This document shows, piece after piece, positions 1 through 9,371 of a stretch of DNA of 64,000 nucleotides; the stretch's first letter is position 1, and every line of letters starts with the position of its first letter. Position numbers and translations under genes: made by a program. Under the pieces are notes generated by a model. That model saw nothing but the letters and a program-made list of their open reading frames with translations, did not search any database and was not told where the DNA came from. This DNA comes from Acinetobacter genomosp. 15BJ (lineage in GTDB: Bacteria > Pseudomonadota > Gammaproteobacteria > Pseudomonadales > Moraxellaceae), in NCBI RefSeq assembly GCF_000400715.1, contig NZ_KE007347.1:1125680-1189679 (forward strand), in the 5' to 3' direction.

Positions 1-9
1 ATTCAGGTA

Positions 10-44
10 GATTGAGATAGTAAGGCCGACTTACTATCCCAATC
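10..44. terminator. 15-bp hairpin downstream of the OB-fold lipoprotein gene
   Basis: Positions 10-24 pair with 30-44 over 15 bp (one G-U) around a 5-nt loop, just past the stop of the minus-strand gene at 51. No U-run follows on the minus strand, so it may be a weak terminator or an RNA 3'-end stabiliser. Confidence 0.5.
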
Positions 45-50
45 AAATCA

Positions 51-560
51 TTACTTAGCTGCTTTTACAATTTCAGCTTTATCAAATGAGAACCAACATT
101 CACCTTGTGTTGCCCATTTCGATTCAGTGGTACCAAGCACACCCGTCACGGTAATTCGATCACCGACTTTTAGACTGCTAATTTTGTCTGTATTTACTTT
201 TAAATCATCGCGAGTCAGACCTTGCCCTTTACACTTGCTATTACTTGGATCTTTAAAAATAATCGCAATCTGGTTTTGAGAAATCACTTCACCCGTTTTA
301 GTAATACGAGTAATGATTCCTGGTACTTCAAGACGCTGAGCATCCCATTTTCGTTTTGCAGTAATTTCATTTTGTTGCCAATCTCTCCAGATTTCAGAAA
401 GTGTTGCTTTCTTTGCAGGGCCTAAACCACGAAAGTCTCCACTTAGGATATCTCCAGTTTTATTTAAAATTCCATCCGTTGCAGACATTGCTGAATCCAA
501 TGTCTGGCAAGCACTCAATGACAAAAAGCTTAAAGCGACGAAAAGTGTTTTTATGTGCAT
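51..560 (-). CDS. Predicted lipoprotein with OB-fold (tRNA_anti-like) domain
   Basis: A 169-residue exported protein. The N-terminus MHIKTLFVALSFLSLSAC is a lipoprotein signal with lipobox LSAC. The rest resembles small periplasmic OB-fold proteins of the tRNA_anti-like type: the segment from VPGIITRI to ITVTGVLG has the alternating beta-strand pattern, ending near a Cys-Trp (GECWFSF). I take the ATG at 560 as start because a GGGAA sequence lies upstream and the signal peptide begins there; an upstream in-frame start would add nine unlikely residues. The precise role is unknown. It stands alone, followed by a strong hairpin. Confidence 0.75.
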   Translation of the reverse strand: MHIKTLFVALSFLSLSACQTLDSAMSATDGILNKTGDILSGDFRGLGPAKKATLSEIWRDWQQNEITAKRKWDAQRLEVPGIITRITKTGEVISQNQIAIIFKDPSNSKCKGQGLTRDDLKVNTDKISSLKVGDRITVTGVLGTTESKWATQGECWFSFDKAEIVKAAK

Positions 561-664
561 ATCTAAATTCCCTAGCATACCTAGCAAAACGCCATGTGAA
601 AAAATAACATATTTAATTATATATGTGAATTTTTAACATTCGATGTAAGGCAAATTTTTCCCAT

Positions 665-694
665 AAAAAAAACCGCTCTTCTAAGCGGTTTCTT
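665..694 (-). terminator. Intrinsic terminator
   Basis: ACCGCT and AGCGGT form a hairpin that, read on the minus strand, is followed by a run of eight T. It sits 27 bases past the stop of the small exported protein gene at 721. Confidence 0.85.
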
Positions 695-720
695 TTACTC
701 GGTATTCAATTCATGAATGA

Positions 721-1026
721 CTATTTTTCAGTACATTTATAATCAAAATCCAATGTGCTAATCATTTGATCTGTATTTCTTGAAATCACGGAAATATTAC
801 TCACCCCAGCTTCAATATAAAATTTACCACTGAACTGACTCGCTACCACACCTCTGGCATGATTGAAAGAATAGCTATATACACATTCATATGCTTGAGA
901 ACCTGCGTTTGAAGCATTAATCGCAAATGAGGAGCCATTAATATTGGATACAAATTTCGGTTCAGCCATTGCAATATTAGGTATCATTGCAAATGATAAA
1001 GCAATCGCGATAAATGTTATTTTCAT
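721..1026 (-). CDS. Small exported protein of unknown function
   Basis: 101 residues with a signal peptide (MKITFIAIALSFAMIPNIAMA, cleavage likely after AMA). The mature part of about 80 residues has two cysteines (Cys48 in AYECVYSY and Cys98 in DYKCTEK) that could form a disulfide, and looks beta-rich. I do not recognise a family. The gene is monocistronic with its own terminator downstream. A GTGA...TCAC palindrome lies 30 bases upstream of the start and could be an operator. Confidence 0.65.
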   Translation of the reverse strand: MKITFIAIALSFAMIPNIAMAEPKFVSNINGSSFAINASNAGSQAYECVYSYSFNHARGVVASQFSGKFYIEAGVSNISVISRNTDQMISTLDFDYKCTEK

Positions 1027-1055
1027 CTCTATATTCCTTATTTTTTAATATTATT

Positions 1056-1069
1056 GTGAAGTAACTCAC
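1056..1069. promoter_or_regulatory. Candidate operator palindrome
   Basis: GTGAAGTAACTCAC has inverted arms GTGA/TCAC and lies just upstream of the small exported protein gene. A 12/14 match occurs at 55352-55365. The regulator is unknown. Confidence 0.25.
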
Positions 1070-1210
1070 ATTTTATATACTTTTAATAAGGTTTGAAGAG
1101 CGCTGAACAATTTATATACAAACTTTACATAAACATGATAAAAACCCACCCTCCTGATTGCTTCAAAGGGTTAAGCCTATAAATTTAATTAAAATATTTT
1201 TAAAATCTAC

Positions 1211-2194
1211 TTAAGTAACATTCATCAATTGAATAAACAATTCATCCAATACCAGTTGGGTTTGTACATTTTGCTCAATCATTAACTTTTTCTGCTGTAA
1301 GTCAGAATAAATAGTAAAAAGTGCCTCTAAACTGTAGAACTCGGCAAGTGGTTTAAAGTCCAAATCATCATTCTTTAATGATTGATTCAGCTTTAAACTA
1401 ATCAAATCCCCTAAAAGATATTCAAACATGGTGATCAATTCAGAGAAATTTAATTCTTTAGACCACTTATTTGAATAGTTTAAAGGCATATTCTTTTCAG
1501 CAACTAATTTAAACCAATCATTCAAGAATAATGCACGTTTCTGCAACCACGCACTCTTTTCTATCTCAATAGCCGTCAATGGCATATCATTGGCAAGACT
1601 CAGCAATAATGATATTTGTTCATTCGAGATTTCTGGAATTTGTTGCTGTACAAATGTTTGTGCATCCTGAATCGTCAAGCGATCTAATGCAAAGTGCTGT
1701 AATCGACTTCGAATCGTTGCTGGCAGTTTTAGGTAATGGTCAGCCAATAGGATCAACACAACCTTCTCACCAGGCTCTTCCAAGGTCTTGAGCAGTGCAT
1801 TGGCTGAGGCGGTATTCAATGCTTCAGCGGGCTCAATAACCACTACACGCCAACCTTCTCCTGTTTGCTGAACAAACGGAAGTAGGTCCCGGATTTTTTC
1901 AATTTTAATCTTTGCATTTTGCTTTTTATTGTCTTCATCCGTGGTGATATGCACATAGTTTGGGTGCGTATCGGACTTCAACCATTGACAACTGGTACAC
2001 TCACCACATGCCCGTTGTGTCTGCTTATTTAAACACAGCACCCAAGCCACAAATCGCTCTGCAAACTCTTTCTTGGCACAACCTTTCTTTCCGTAAAATA
2101 AAAGACCATGCCCAAGTTCAGGAAAGCGAGTTGTTAATAACTCCCATGTCTGAGCATGCCAAGGATAAATCACTGTAGATTGAGTATCGACCAT
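1211..2194 (-). CDS. holB: DNA polymerase III subunit delta' (clamp-loader subunit)
   Basis: 327 residues, the usual size for HolB, which with delta and tau/gamma loads the beta clamp onto primed DNA. Visible marks are the degenerate P-loop region (FYGKKGCAKKEF), the zinc-binding cysteines in ACGECTSC, the sensor segment NALLKTLEEPGEKVVL and the SRC-like motif here reading RSRLQHF. As in the E. coli protein, the P-loop is not a full Walker A, fitting a non-ATPase subunit. It lies 2 bases after kdsB in the same direction and ends the exbB-to-holB run. Confidence 0.93.
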   Translation of the reverse strand: MVDTQSTVIYPWHAQTWELLTTRFPELGHGLLFYGKKGCAKKEFAERFVAWVLCLNKQTQRACGECTSCQWLKSDTHPNYVHITTDEDNKKQNAKIKIEKIRDLLPFVQQTGEGWRVVVIEPAEALNTASANALLKTLEEPGEKVVLILLADHYLKLPATIRSRLQHFALDRLTIQDAQTFVQQQIPEISNEQISLLLSLANDMPLTAIEIEKSAWLQKRALFLNDWFKLVAEKNMPLNYSNKWSKELNFSELITMFEYLLGDLISLKLNQSLKNDDLDFKPLAEFYSLEALFTIYSDLQQKKLMIEQNVQTQLVLDELFIQLMNVT

Positions 2195-2196
2195 AA

Positions 2197-2958
2197 TTAT
2201 TCAAACGCACTCAAAGGCAAGATATTTAAACGGTCTAAATCTGCCTGAGTATCAACCCCTGGCGGTAAATTGGCTTCTGCTACCGCGATGGCAATACGAT
2301 GACCGTTTTCAAGCACACGGAGTTGCTCTAAACTTTCCAACTTTTCGAGATGACCTTGTTCCCAAGTGACATAGTCTTGTAGCAATTTCACACGATAGGC
2401 ATATAAACCTAAATGACGAAAAGCTTGATCATGCAATGTTGGTTCAGCCTGTTTCGCACCATCGCGATCATACGGAATGGTTGCTCGACTAAAATACAGC
2501 GCCTCATTACGCTTACTCATCACTACTTTGACAATACTATCTCGCTGAAACTCATCTAACTGATGGATCGGTTCACACAGCGTAGACATTGAACATTGCG
2601 GATTTTCAACTAAAAGCTGGCTCACCTGCTGAACCAATTGTGCAGGCAGCAATGGCTCATCACCTTGTACATTGACAATAATATCATCTTGTGACCATCC
2701 TTTCAGACGTGCGACCTCGCTTAAACGATCGGTACCTGAAGGATGTTCTGCACGGGTCATCACCACATCAATCCCTTCCGCTCGACATACCTCTGCGATG
2801 CGCTCATCATCCGTAGCGACACACAGATCATCAAAACCAGCAACTTTTTTTGCTTGATCGACCACACGCAAAATCATTGGACGGCCATGAATGAGTAATA
2901 AAGGTTTTGCTGGCAAACGAGAACTGGCAAAACGAGCTGGAATGACAATATGTTTCAT
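2197..2958 (-). CDS. kdsB: 3-deoxy-manno-octulosonate cytidylyltransferase (CMP-KDO synthetase)
   Basis: 253 residues. KdsB activates KDO with CTP to CMP-KDO, the donor for the inner core of lipopolysaccharide or lipooligosaccharide. The N-terminal nucleotide-binding signature ([15 protein letters not shown]) and the [10 protein letters not shown] motif are intact, and the end matches the family ([14 protein letters not shown]). It sits directly after lpxK and msbA, so this operon groups lipid A phosphorylation, KDO activation and lipid A flipping. Confidence 0.96.
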   Translation of the reverse strand: MKHIVIPARFASSRLPAKPLLLIHGRPMILRVVDQAKKVAGFDDLCVATDDERIAEVCRAEGIDVVMTRAEHPSGTDRLSEVARLKGWSQDDIIVNVQGDEPLLPAQLVQQVSQLLVENPQCSMSTLCEPIHQLDEFQRDSIVKVVMSKRNEALYFSRATIPYDRDGAKQAEPTLHDQAFRHLGLYAYRVKLLQDYVTWEQGHLEKLESLEQLRVLENGHRIAIAVAEANLPPGVDTQADLDRLNILPLSAFE

Positions 2959-2967
2959 GGTCGCTCT

Positions 2968-3975
2968 CTAAGAAAATTGAATACCCACTTGCTGTAATTG
3001 TTGTTTCAGCAAGTCATAACAATCGGATGATAAAACAGCCTCAACAGGAACCACCCAAATCGGCGTGCTAAATTCAGGATGTTGCTTTAATAAAGTTTTA
3101 AACTTTACTGCATCTTTTTCAGTAGTAATAATGGCATCATGATTTCCAAATATTAAATCATCAATTTCATAATCATGGTGATCTGGAAATTCATGTGCCT
3201 GATATTGTTGTACAGCCAAAGATGCTAATGTTTGATAAAAGCGCTGCGGAAAACCAATTCCAACAACGGCATTGAAATATTGATTGGGATCAAACCAATT
3301 TGTATCTGTATTTGCATTTAAAAGATAAGGCTGACCAACCGCCAAATGCATACTTCTTTGTGCTTGTGCAGTTTTGCTATGCTCAATGACAGTACTACCA
3401 TTTAAGCGTGATTTAGGCTCACGTAGATAGCCTTCTGGTAATAATTTTTCATTACCTAAGCCTCGATTTTGATCTAATACAATCCATTCAAGCTGACGTG
3501 CCAAGGCCCAATGTTGCAAGCCATCATCACTAATAATGAGATCCAGCTGCTCATTTTCGAGTAACAACTCGATCGAAGCTTGTCGATTCGGCCCAACCGC
3601 CATTGGCACTTGGGTAGATTGGACAATAAGACAAGGCTCATCACCTGCAGCATCGGGCTCAGATTGTTGAGTCACCAAAAGCGGAAATGGACCTTCGCCG
3701 CCATAACCTCGACTAATAACACCCACTCGTACATTATGTTGTTGTAAATATTTGACCAGCTGAATCAACAATGGTGTTTTACCACTACCGCCAACAGTAA
3801 TATTACCAATCACCATGACAGGTACGGGTGCTGTATAAACGGATTTAATTCCGTGTTTATACAAGGCTTGATTGGCACAAAAACCAAATCGGTATAACCA
3901 AGACAGTGGGCGCAACACCACCAACCACGAAGCTTGTTCATTCCAAGCATCCTGTATTCGTTGCGCCATCGACAT
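2968..3975 (-). CDS. lpxK: Tetraacyldisaccharide 4'-kinase
   Basis: 335 residues, full length. LpxK phosphorylates the 4' position of the disaccharide precursor to give lipid IVA at the inner membrane. The Walker A loop reads GNITVGGSGKTPL and the conserved ISRGYGG and DDGLQHW motifs are present. A hydrophobic N-terminal stretch fits membrane association. It starts two bases after the msbA stop; a second Met (at 3969) is an alternative start. Confidence 0.95.
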   Translation of the reverse strand: MSMAQRIQDAWNEQASWLVVLRPLSWLYRFGFCANQALYKHGIKSVYTAPVPVMVIGNITVGGSGKTPLLIQLVKYLQQHNVRVGVISRGYGGEGPFPLLVTQQSEPDAAGDEPCLIVQSTQVPMAVGPNRQASIELLLENEQLDLIISDDGLQHWALARQLEWIVLDQNRGLGNEKLLPEGYLREPKSRLNGSTVIEHSKTAQAQRSMHLAVGQPYLLNANTDTNWFDPNQYFNAVVGIGFPQRFYQTLASLAVQQYQAHEFPDHHDYEIDDLIFGNHDAIITTEKDAVKFKTLLKQHPEFSTPIWVVPVEAVLSSDCYDLLKQQLQQVGIQFS

Positions 3976-3977
3976 AC

Positions 3978-5705
3978 TTAGTTTTCCTCAAAATTGCGTT
4001 GGTGAAGCTGATAGTACATGCCATGTTTTGCCAGTAGCTCAGCATGAGTACCTTGCTCAATAATCTGACCTTTATCCATCACCACAATGACATCTGCATT
4101 TTCAACTGTAGATAAGCGGTGTGCGATGACGATCGTGGTACGGTCTTGCATTGCTTTATCAAATGCTTGTTGAATAAAGTATTCCGACTCATTATCAAGC
4201 GCACTTGTTGCTTCATCTAAAATTAAAATCGGAGAATCTTTTAAAATTGCTCTTGCAATGGCAATACGTTGGCGCTGGCCACCTGATAGATTTAAGCCTT
4301 GGGCACCTAGAATCGTGTCGTAGCCTTGTGGCAAGTTCATAATAAAGTCATGTGCATAAGCAGCTTTAGCAGCGGCAATCACTTGCTCATCACTTGAATC
4401 TTGTAACTGACCATAAGCAATGTTATCTCGTACTGAACGGTTAAATAACACCACTTGCTGATTCACTGTTGCAATTTGTGAGCGCAAATAAGCCAATTCA
4501 ATCTCTTGAACAGGAATACCATCAAAATAGATTTGCCCTTCGCTTAACTCTTGAAAGCGTGGCAGCATGTTGACCAATGAGGTTTTCCCTGCCCCCGAAC
4601 GTCCGACCAGTGCAACAGTTTGACCTGCCTTAATATCCAAAGAGAAGTCTTTAATCGCATGGGTGCCATCATCATAACGCAAGTTTGCATGATCAAACTG
4701 AATATTACCTTTCAACACAGGCTTAAGTTGACCATTATTGACTTCTTCAGGCATATCCAATAGTTCAAAGACCGAATGCGCTGCTGCCAGACCACGTTGA
4801 AGTTTTTCATTGATATCAGTCAGGTTCTTCACTGGTTTAGAAATCAAGCCCGCTGCGGTAATGAATGAAATAAACTCACCCGCTGAGGTATCTCCAAATA
4901 CTTGTGGACGCAACGCCAACCAAAGAATGATTGCCATCGCCATTGATAATAACAGCTGAATGATTGGGCTATTAATATTTTGCACCACCACCATTTTCAA
5001 ACCACGGCGTAAGTTTTCTTCTGAAGACTTATAAAAACGTTTTTGTTCAAACGCCTCACCAGTAAAGCTCTTCACAACTGAGTTAGCGGTAATAGTTTCT
5101 TGAACCACATGGTTCACATCACCCATGGTATTTTGTACTTGGATCGACAGTTTCCGCATTTTCTTCGATGCGATTCTGACCAATATCCCAATAAATGGCA
5201 TGAAAACCACGATACAAAGGGTTAAACGCCAGTTGGTATAAAGGAGATAGCCTAATAGACCGATAACAATCAAACCATCTTTGATCAGTGTCTGCAAAGA
5301 TTCAGAAGAAGCAGCTGTTAACTGCTCCACGTTATACATCAACTTTGCACTGATGTGACCTGCACTATTATCAAGATAGTATTGAGCTGGGAGTCTTAAC
5401 AGTTTTGCATAGACTTCCTGACGGATACTAAACACCAAACTACGTGAAATAACAGCGGAAAAATATCCACCGAGGAATAGGCCGACACCACGGAAAAACA
5501 TCAGTAAAACAATCAGGGCTGGAAACCAATCCAAGTTGGTACGACTACCTTCTTGAATGGCATCAATAATGTATTTCAGCAACTTTGCGACAGAAACCTC
5601 CGTCGCCGCGTTGATTCCAAAGCCAAGCAAGACTAATAAGGCAACGCCCCAATAAGATTTTAAATACGATACTAAACGGACATATACCTTAAAATCCTGA
5701 TTCAC
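3978..5705 (-). CDS. msbA: Lipid A export ATP-binding/permease protein MsbA
   Basis: 575 residues: an N-terminal six-helix ABC exporter domain (roughly 1-310) and a C-terminal ATPase domain. Walker A GRSGAGKTS, signature LSGGQRQRIAIARA and Walker B ILILDEATSALD are intact. MsbA flips core-lipid A across the inner membrane. Its ATG overlaps the exbD stop by four bases (ATGA), so it is translationally coupled to exbD, and lpxK follows at once. Confidence 0.95.
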   Translation of the reverse strand: MNQDFKVYVRLVSYLKSYWGVALLVLLGFGINAATEVSVAKLLKYIIDAIQEGSRTNLDWFPALIVLLMFFRGVGLFLGGYFSAVISRSLVFSIRQEVYAKLLRLPAQYYLDNSAGHISAKLMYNVEQLTAASSESLQTLIKDGLIVIGLLGYLLYTNWRLTLCIVVFMPFIGILVRIASKKMRKLSIQVQNTMGDVNHVVQETITANSVVKSFTGEAFEQKRFYKSSEENLRRGLKMVVVQNINSPIIQLLLSMAMAIILWLALRPQVFGDTSAGEFISFITAAGLISKPVKNLTDINEKLQRGLAAAHSVFELLDMPEEVNNGQLKPVLKGNIQFDHANLRYDDGTHAIKDFSLDIKAGQTVALVGRSGAGKTSLVNMLPRFQELSEGQIYFDGIPVQEIELAYLRSQIATVNQQVVLFNRSVRDNIAYGQLQDSSDEQVIAAAKAAYAHDFIMNLPQGYDTILGAQGLNLSGGQRQRIAIARAILKDSPILILDEATSALDNESEYFIQQAFDKAMQDRTTIVIAHRLSTVENADVIVVMDKGQIIEQGTHAELLAKHGMYYQLHQRNFEEN

Positions 5706-6130
5706 TCAGTAAAACCTCTCGTTGGAACTTTAGTGCTGATATTGACGTTAACAAAACCGAGTTGACCTGCAACATCCATCACACGAATTACGTCTTGATG
5801 CGCAGCTTTGGCATCAGCCGCAATAATAAACATAAAATCACGACGATCTTGAGCAACCTGCTTAATTGCCGTGCTTAAATCCGCAATATCCTTACTTGAT
5901 AAGGCTTGACCATTCACAGAATAATGCCCTGTGGAGTCTACCATGATTTCAATTTTGTGATCGAATTGTTTAGGTGGAACACCCTGCGCATCTGGCAATG
6001 TCAGGTTTATACGACTTTGTTGACTAAATGTCGTCGATAATAATAAAAACACCAAAATAAATAACATACAGTCAATCATTGGTGTCAAATTGATATGAAT
6101 ATCTTCAACTTGAGAGCGCTTAAACTTCAT
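5702..6130 (-). CDS. exbD: Biopolymer transport protein ExbD
   Basis: 142 residues with one N-terminal membrane helix (LTPMIDCMLFILVFLLL) carrying the conserved Asp used in proton flow, then a periplasmic domain. ExbD works with ExbB to energise TonB-type outer-membrane transport. Here exbBD precedes msbA and no tonB is adjacent, as in several gammaproteobacteria where this ExbBD copy sits with msbA-lpxK. Whether it serves TonB or another partner cannot be told from sequence. Confidence 0.92.
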   Translation of the reverse strand: MKFKRSQVEDIHINLTPMIDCMLFILVFLLLSTTFSQQSRINLTLPDAQGVPPKQFDHKIEIMVDSTGHYSVNGQALSSKDIADLSTAIKQVAQDRRDFMFIIAADAKAAHQDVIRVMDVAGQLGFVNVNISTKVPTRGFTE

Positions 6131-6144
6131 ACGAACACCTCGGC

Positions 6145-6774
6145 TTAACTTGCACGACGGTGTTCTTGTACATGTGCTGCTTTTTTATAAAAAAGCGCAG
6201 CATGAAACAAAGTCGATTGTTGCTCTAATTCAGCAATATATTCATGCACAACTCGCTGGAAATAGCGATAAGCAATCATTGCAGGAATCGCAATCAACAT
6301 CCCGACAGCGGTTGTAATCAAGGCTTTAGAAATACCAGGCATCATCATACTGGCATTACCAGCAGAACCAACATCAATCACCAAAAATGATTCAATAATC
6401 CCAAGTACCGTTCCAAGCAACCCCAATAAAGGTGCGATTGCACTCAAAGTGCCTAAGAAATTGATATTTTTTTCGAGATGACTGATTTCTTGTGAAGCAG
6501 TTGCTTCCATCTGAGCACGCGCAAACTGTTCGCCTTGATCTTGATGTTCATAACCCGCTTTTAAAATACGACCTAGTGGGCTTTTTGCTGCATCATCTTG
6601 TTGTAAACGAGCAATCACCGATTCAACATCCGAACCATTAACAAGTAAAGTTTGCGGCAAAACTTGTGACCGTTTTAAACGAATATATCGTTCAAGTGTA
6701 ATCGCAACCGTAAAAATTGATGAGAGAATGAGGGGCAGCATTAACCAACCACCCGCTTTCACAAGTTCCCACAT
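6145..6774 (-). CDS. exbB: Biopolymer transport protein ExbB (MotA/TolQ/ExbB family)
   Basis: 209 residues with three membrane helices: one near the N-terminus (WLMLPLILSSIFTVAITL) and two in the second half, including the conserved APLLGLLGTVLGII segment and the GISKALITTAVGM stretch. The start is the ATG at 6774 (MWELVKAGGW) with GGGGA just upstream; a TTG four codons earlier is less likely. First gene of the exbB-exbD-msbA-lpxK-kdsB-holB run. Confidence 0.92.
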   Translation of the reverse strand: MWELVKAGGWLMLPLILSSIFTVAITLERYIRLKRSQVLPQTLLVNGSDVESVIARLQQDDAAKSPLGRILKAGYEHQDQGEQFARAQMEATASQEISHLEKNINFLGTLSAIAPLLGLLGTVLGIIESFLVIDVGSAGNASMMMPGISKALITTAVGMLIAIPAMIAYRYFQRVVHEYIAELEQQSTLFHAALFYKKAAHVQEHRRAS

Positions 6775-6876
6775 ATTATTCCCCAATAATATTTAAACTA
6801 TAAAAGGATAGATTCGGATTCATTAATCACTCAATAACATCGACATGCTAAGTGACTAACAAACCCATCCTTAATA

Positions 6877-7764
6877 TTAGTTAGGTAAACAAATATTGAG
6901 GATTCCATCCAACTCATCCAATGAGTGGTAATGAATGACCATTTTCCCTTTACCTTTTTGGTTATGGTCAATTTTCACATTTGCTCCGAAACGCTCTGAA
7001 AGTTTCTGAGTCAATTGCTCAATATCTGGAGAAATTCGGGCCTTTTCCTTTTCAGGCTTTGGTTCACTCCACTCACGAACTAACTGTTCAGTCTGACGTA
7101 CTGACAAACCTTTTTCAATCACGATTTGCGCAACAGCAATTTGATCTTTGGGCTTCAAAGTCAAAATTGCACGGGCATGTCCCATATCAATCTGACCTTG
7201 TTGTATTAGGTCCTTAATCGGGTCAGCTAAGCTCAACAAGCGCAACAGATTACTTACTGTTGTACGTGCCTTACCCACCGTATCTGCAATCTCTTGATGA
7301 CTTAACCCAAACTCGTCATGAAAGCGCTGCAAAGCGACTGCCTGATCAATCGGATTTAAATCTTGACGTTGAATGTTTTCAATTAAAGCCAAGGCGATTG
7401 CGACTTGATCATTTAAGTCACGCACAATCGCAGGAATTTCAGTCAAGCCAGCTAATTGGGCAGCACGCCAACGACGTTCACCCGCAATAATTTCGTAAGG
7501 ATGTTGCTCATCATCCACAGGACGGATCACAATCGGTTGCATCACACCATGTTTTTCAATTGATGCTGCCAGCTCTTGTAAATCTTGTTCTTGGATAAAA
7601 CTACGTGGTTGGTATTCACCACGTTTCAATAAATTGACATCAATTTGCTTGAGTTGACCATGATCCAAGGCTTGTGCTTCAAGTTGCAATTTCTCTTTTT
7701 GAATTGAACCCAATAGCGCATCTAAACCACGACCTTTAGCCAATCCGCGTTTTTTGATGCTCAT
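6877..7764 (-). CDS. parB: Chromosome partitioning protein ParB
   Basis: 295 residues. The N-terminal box (GLGRGLDALLG type, here LAKGRGLDALLG) is followed by the ParB/Srx-fold CTPase core with YQPRS and GERRWRAAQLAGL, the HTH (LSHQEIADTVGKARTTVSNLLRL split over two helices) and a C-terminal dimerisation region. ParB spreads from parS sites and acts with ParA in origin segregation. The start overlaps the parA stop by four bases. No parS match was found in the window. Confidence 0.95.
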   Translation of the reverse strand: MSIKKRGLAKGRGLDALLGSIQKEKLQLEAQALDHGQLKQIDVNLLKRGEYQPRSFIQEQDLQELAASIEKHGVMQPIVIRPVDDEQHPYEIIAGERRWRAAQLAGLTEIPAIVRDLNDQVAIALALIENIQRQDLNPIDQAVALQRFHDEFGLSHQEIADTVGKARTTVSNLLRLLSLADPIKDLIQQGQIDMGHARAILTLKPKDQIAVAQIVIEKGLSVRQTEQLVREWSEPKPEKEKARISPDIEQLTQKLSERFGANVKIDHNQKGKGKMVIHYHSLDELDGILNICLPN

Positions 7765-8543
7765 ACAGCACTTCCTTTTTTCACTTTACTTTTCTTCAAC
7801 ATTTCTGCAGCGAGATTCAAATACGAAACAGCGCCCTTAGAACTTTTCTCAAAATAAATCACAGGTAAACCATGTGCAGGTGCTTCTGCTAGACGGATAT
7901 TTCGAGGAATCACCGTTTCATATAACTTTTTACCAAAATATTGCTCTAACTCAGCGGACACATCACGAGTCAACGCATTACGAGCATCATACATGGTACG
8001 TAATACCCCAACAATTTCCAAGTTTGGATTAAGGGCTTTTTGTATACGGTCAATGGTCTGTGTAAGATCAGCCAAACCTTCCAATGCATAGTATTCACAT
8101 TGCATTGGAATAATCACACCATTGACGGCAGCCAAGGCATTCACAGTGATCAGGCTTAAACTTGGTGCACAATCGACAATAATATAATCAAATGCAGCAT
8201 CGACTTCTTGCAGTGCATTTTTAAGAATGAATTCTCGCCCTTCTTGCTCAGCAATCGCAAGTTCAACCCCAGCAAGCTCACGGTTTGCACCTAAAACTTT
8301 ATAACCGACTTCTGCTTTTTGGATAGCCGTTTCAATCGGTACTTCACCCAACAACACATCTGTGACCGAATAAAGTAAATCATTCTTTTGAATACCAGAC
8401 CCCATGGTGGCATTCCCCTGTGAGTCCATATCGACCAACAAGACACGTTTTTTCAAGATCGCCAAAGAGGCAGCAAGATTGACTGCTGTCGTGGTTTTTC
8501 CCACACCACCTTTTTGGTTTGCAATCGCAATAATTTGAGCCAT
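7761..8543 (-). CDS. parA: Chromosome partitioning ATPase ParA (Soj family)
   Basis: 260 residues, a deviant Walker A ATPase (KGGVGKTTTAVNLAA) with the switch motif VDMDSQGNAT and the IIVDCAPSLSLIT strand. It is the DNA-bound partner of ParB. It lacks an N-terminal HTH, so it is the chromosomal Soj type rather than a plasmid ParA. The rsmG-parA-parB order is the usual near-origin arrangement, though mnmG and other origin markers are not in this window. Confidence 0.95.
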   Translation of the reverse strand: MAQIIAIANQKGGVGKTTTAVNLAASLAILKKRVLLVDMDSQGNATMGSGIQKNDLLYSVTDVLLGEVPIETAIQKAEVGYKVLGANRELAGVELAIAEQEGREFILKNALQEVDAAFDYIIVDCAPSLSLITVNALAAVNGVIIPMQCEYYALEGLADLTQTIDRIQKALNPNLEIVGVLRTMYDARNALTRDVSAELEQYFGKKLYETVIPRNIRLAEAPAHGLPVIYFEKSSKGAVSYLNLAAEMLKKSKVKKGSAV

Positions 8544-8561
8544 GACTACCCTTAATATTTT

Positions 8562-9197
8562 TTATTGAATACGTTGAAGTAAAAGTAAATGACGCTGTTC
8601 ATCCAATCTTGGCACACGCAGTTCAATAATCTTACATGAATACTGATCTTTCATCTGCTCAACTTCATCCTCTGGGATTAAGCCTTTCATTGCAGCAATG
8701 ATACTTTGTTCATGCATATAAGGTTGTGCTGCATCTACAAAATCGGTCAACGAAGCAAACGCTCGACTTGTAATGACATCAAACTGACCAAGTTCTCCAA
8801 TGCTGTCTTCATTTTCAACACGTGTTTGAACTGCAATTACATTTTTCAGTTTTAAGTCAGCAATGAATTGCTTCAGGAAACGAATCTTTTTCCCATTCGA
8901 ATCTAATAGTACACAAGAACGTTCTGGTTGACATAATGCAATGATCATGCCAGGCATACCGCCGCCCGTACCCACATCTAACAAACGGCCTTCGGGCAAA
9001 TCATTTAAGATACTTAAACTATCTAATAAATGTTTAACCAACATTTCTTTCGGCTCGCGGATCGCCGTTAAATTGTATGCCTTATTCCATAGCACTAGCG
9101 CATCTTGATATTTCAATAAGAGTGTTAGGGCTTCTTCACTTAGGTTAAGACCTAAGGCTTGGCTACCTTGCTTTAATTCTTGAAAAAAAGGATGCAT
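8562..9197 (-). CDS. rsmG: 16S rRNA (guanine527-N7)-methyltransferase
   Basis: 211 residues from the ATG at 9197 (MHPFFQELKQG), the family's usual start; an in-frame upstream start would add an 18-residue Cys-rich tail with no homology I recognise. RsmG methylates G527 of 16S rRNA using SAM. The SAM loop LLDVGTGGGMPGM and the YNLTAIR motif are clear. It lies 18 bases upstream of parA in the same direction. Confidence 0.94.
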   Translation of the reverse strand: MHPFFQELKQGSQALGLNLSEEALTLLLKYQDALVLWNKAYNLTAIREPKEMLVKHLLDSLSILNDLPEGRLLDVGTGGGMPGMIIALCQPERSCVLLDSNGKKIRFLKQFIADLKLKNVIAVQTRVENEDSIGELGQFDVITSRAFASLTDFVDAAQPYMHEQSIIAAMKGLIPEDEVEQMKDQYSCKIIELRVPRLDEQRHLLLLQRIQ

Positions 9198-9273
9198 AAC
9201 AGTGCGACATCTCGATAAACTTGCTGTGCAGTATACCGATTTCTGATACAAGGCACAGTAGGACTTGTTGAAC

Positions 9274-9317
9274 GATTATGCAGTTAATCATTTACAAGCA
9301 TGATAAACTGCACAATC
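9274..9317. repeat. Long imperfect inverted repeat between murU and rsmG
   Basis: GATT, TGCAGTT and ATCAT at 9274-9291 pair with ATGAT, AACTGCA and AATC at 9300-9317 (16 bp, two mismatches, 8-nt loop). No T-run follows on either strand. It may be a transcript-processing or weak termination element separating amgK-murU from rsmG-parAB. Confidence 0.6.
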
Positions 9318-9371
9318 CTTTAAGTTTTTGTCTTTTCTTATGCAAATCACAGATAGACAAAGCATTTTTTA

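Noticed and set aside
6877..8543. parS sites near parAB
   Set aside because: I looked for the TGTTTCACGTGAAACA-type palindrome and saw no convincing match in the window.
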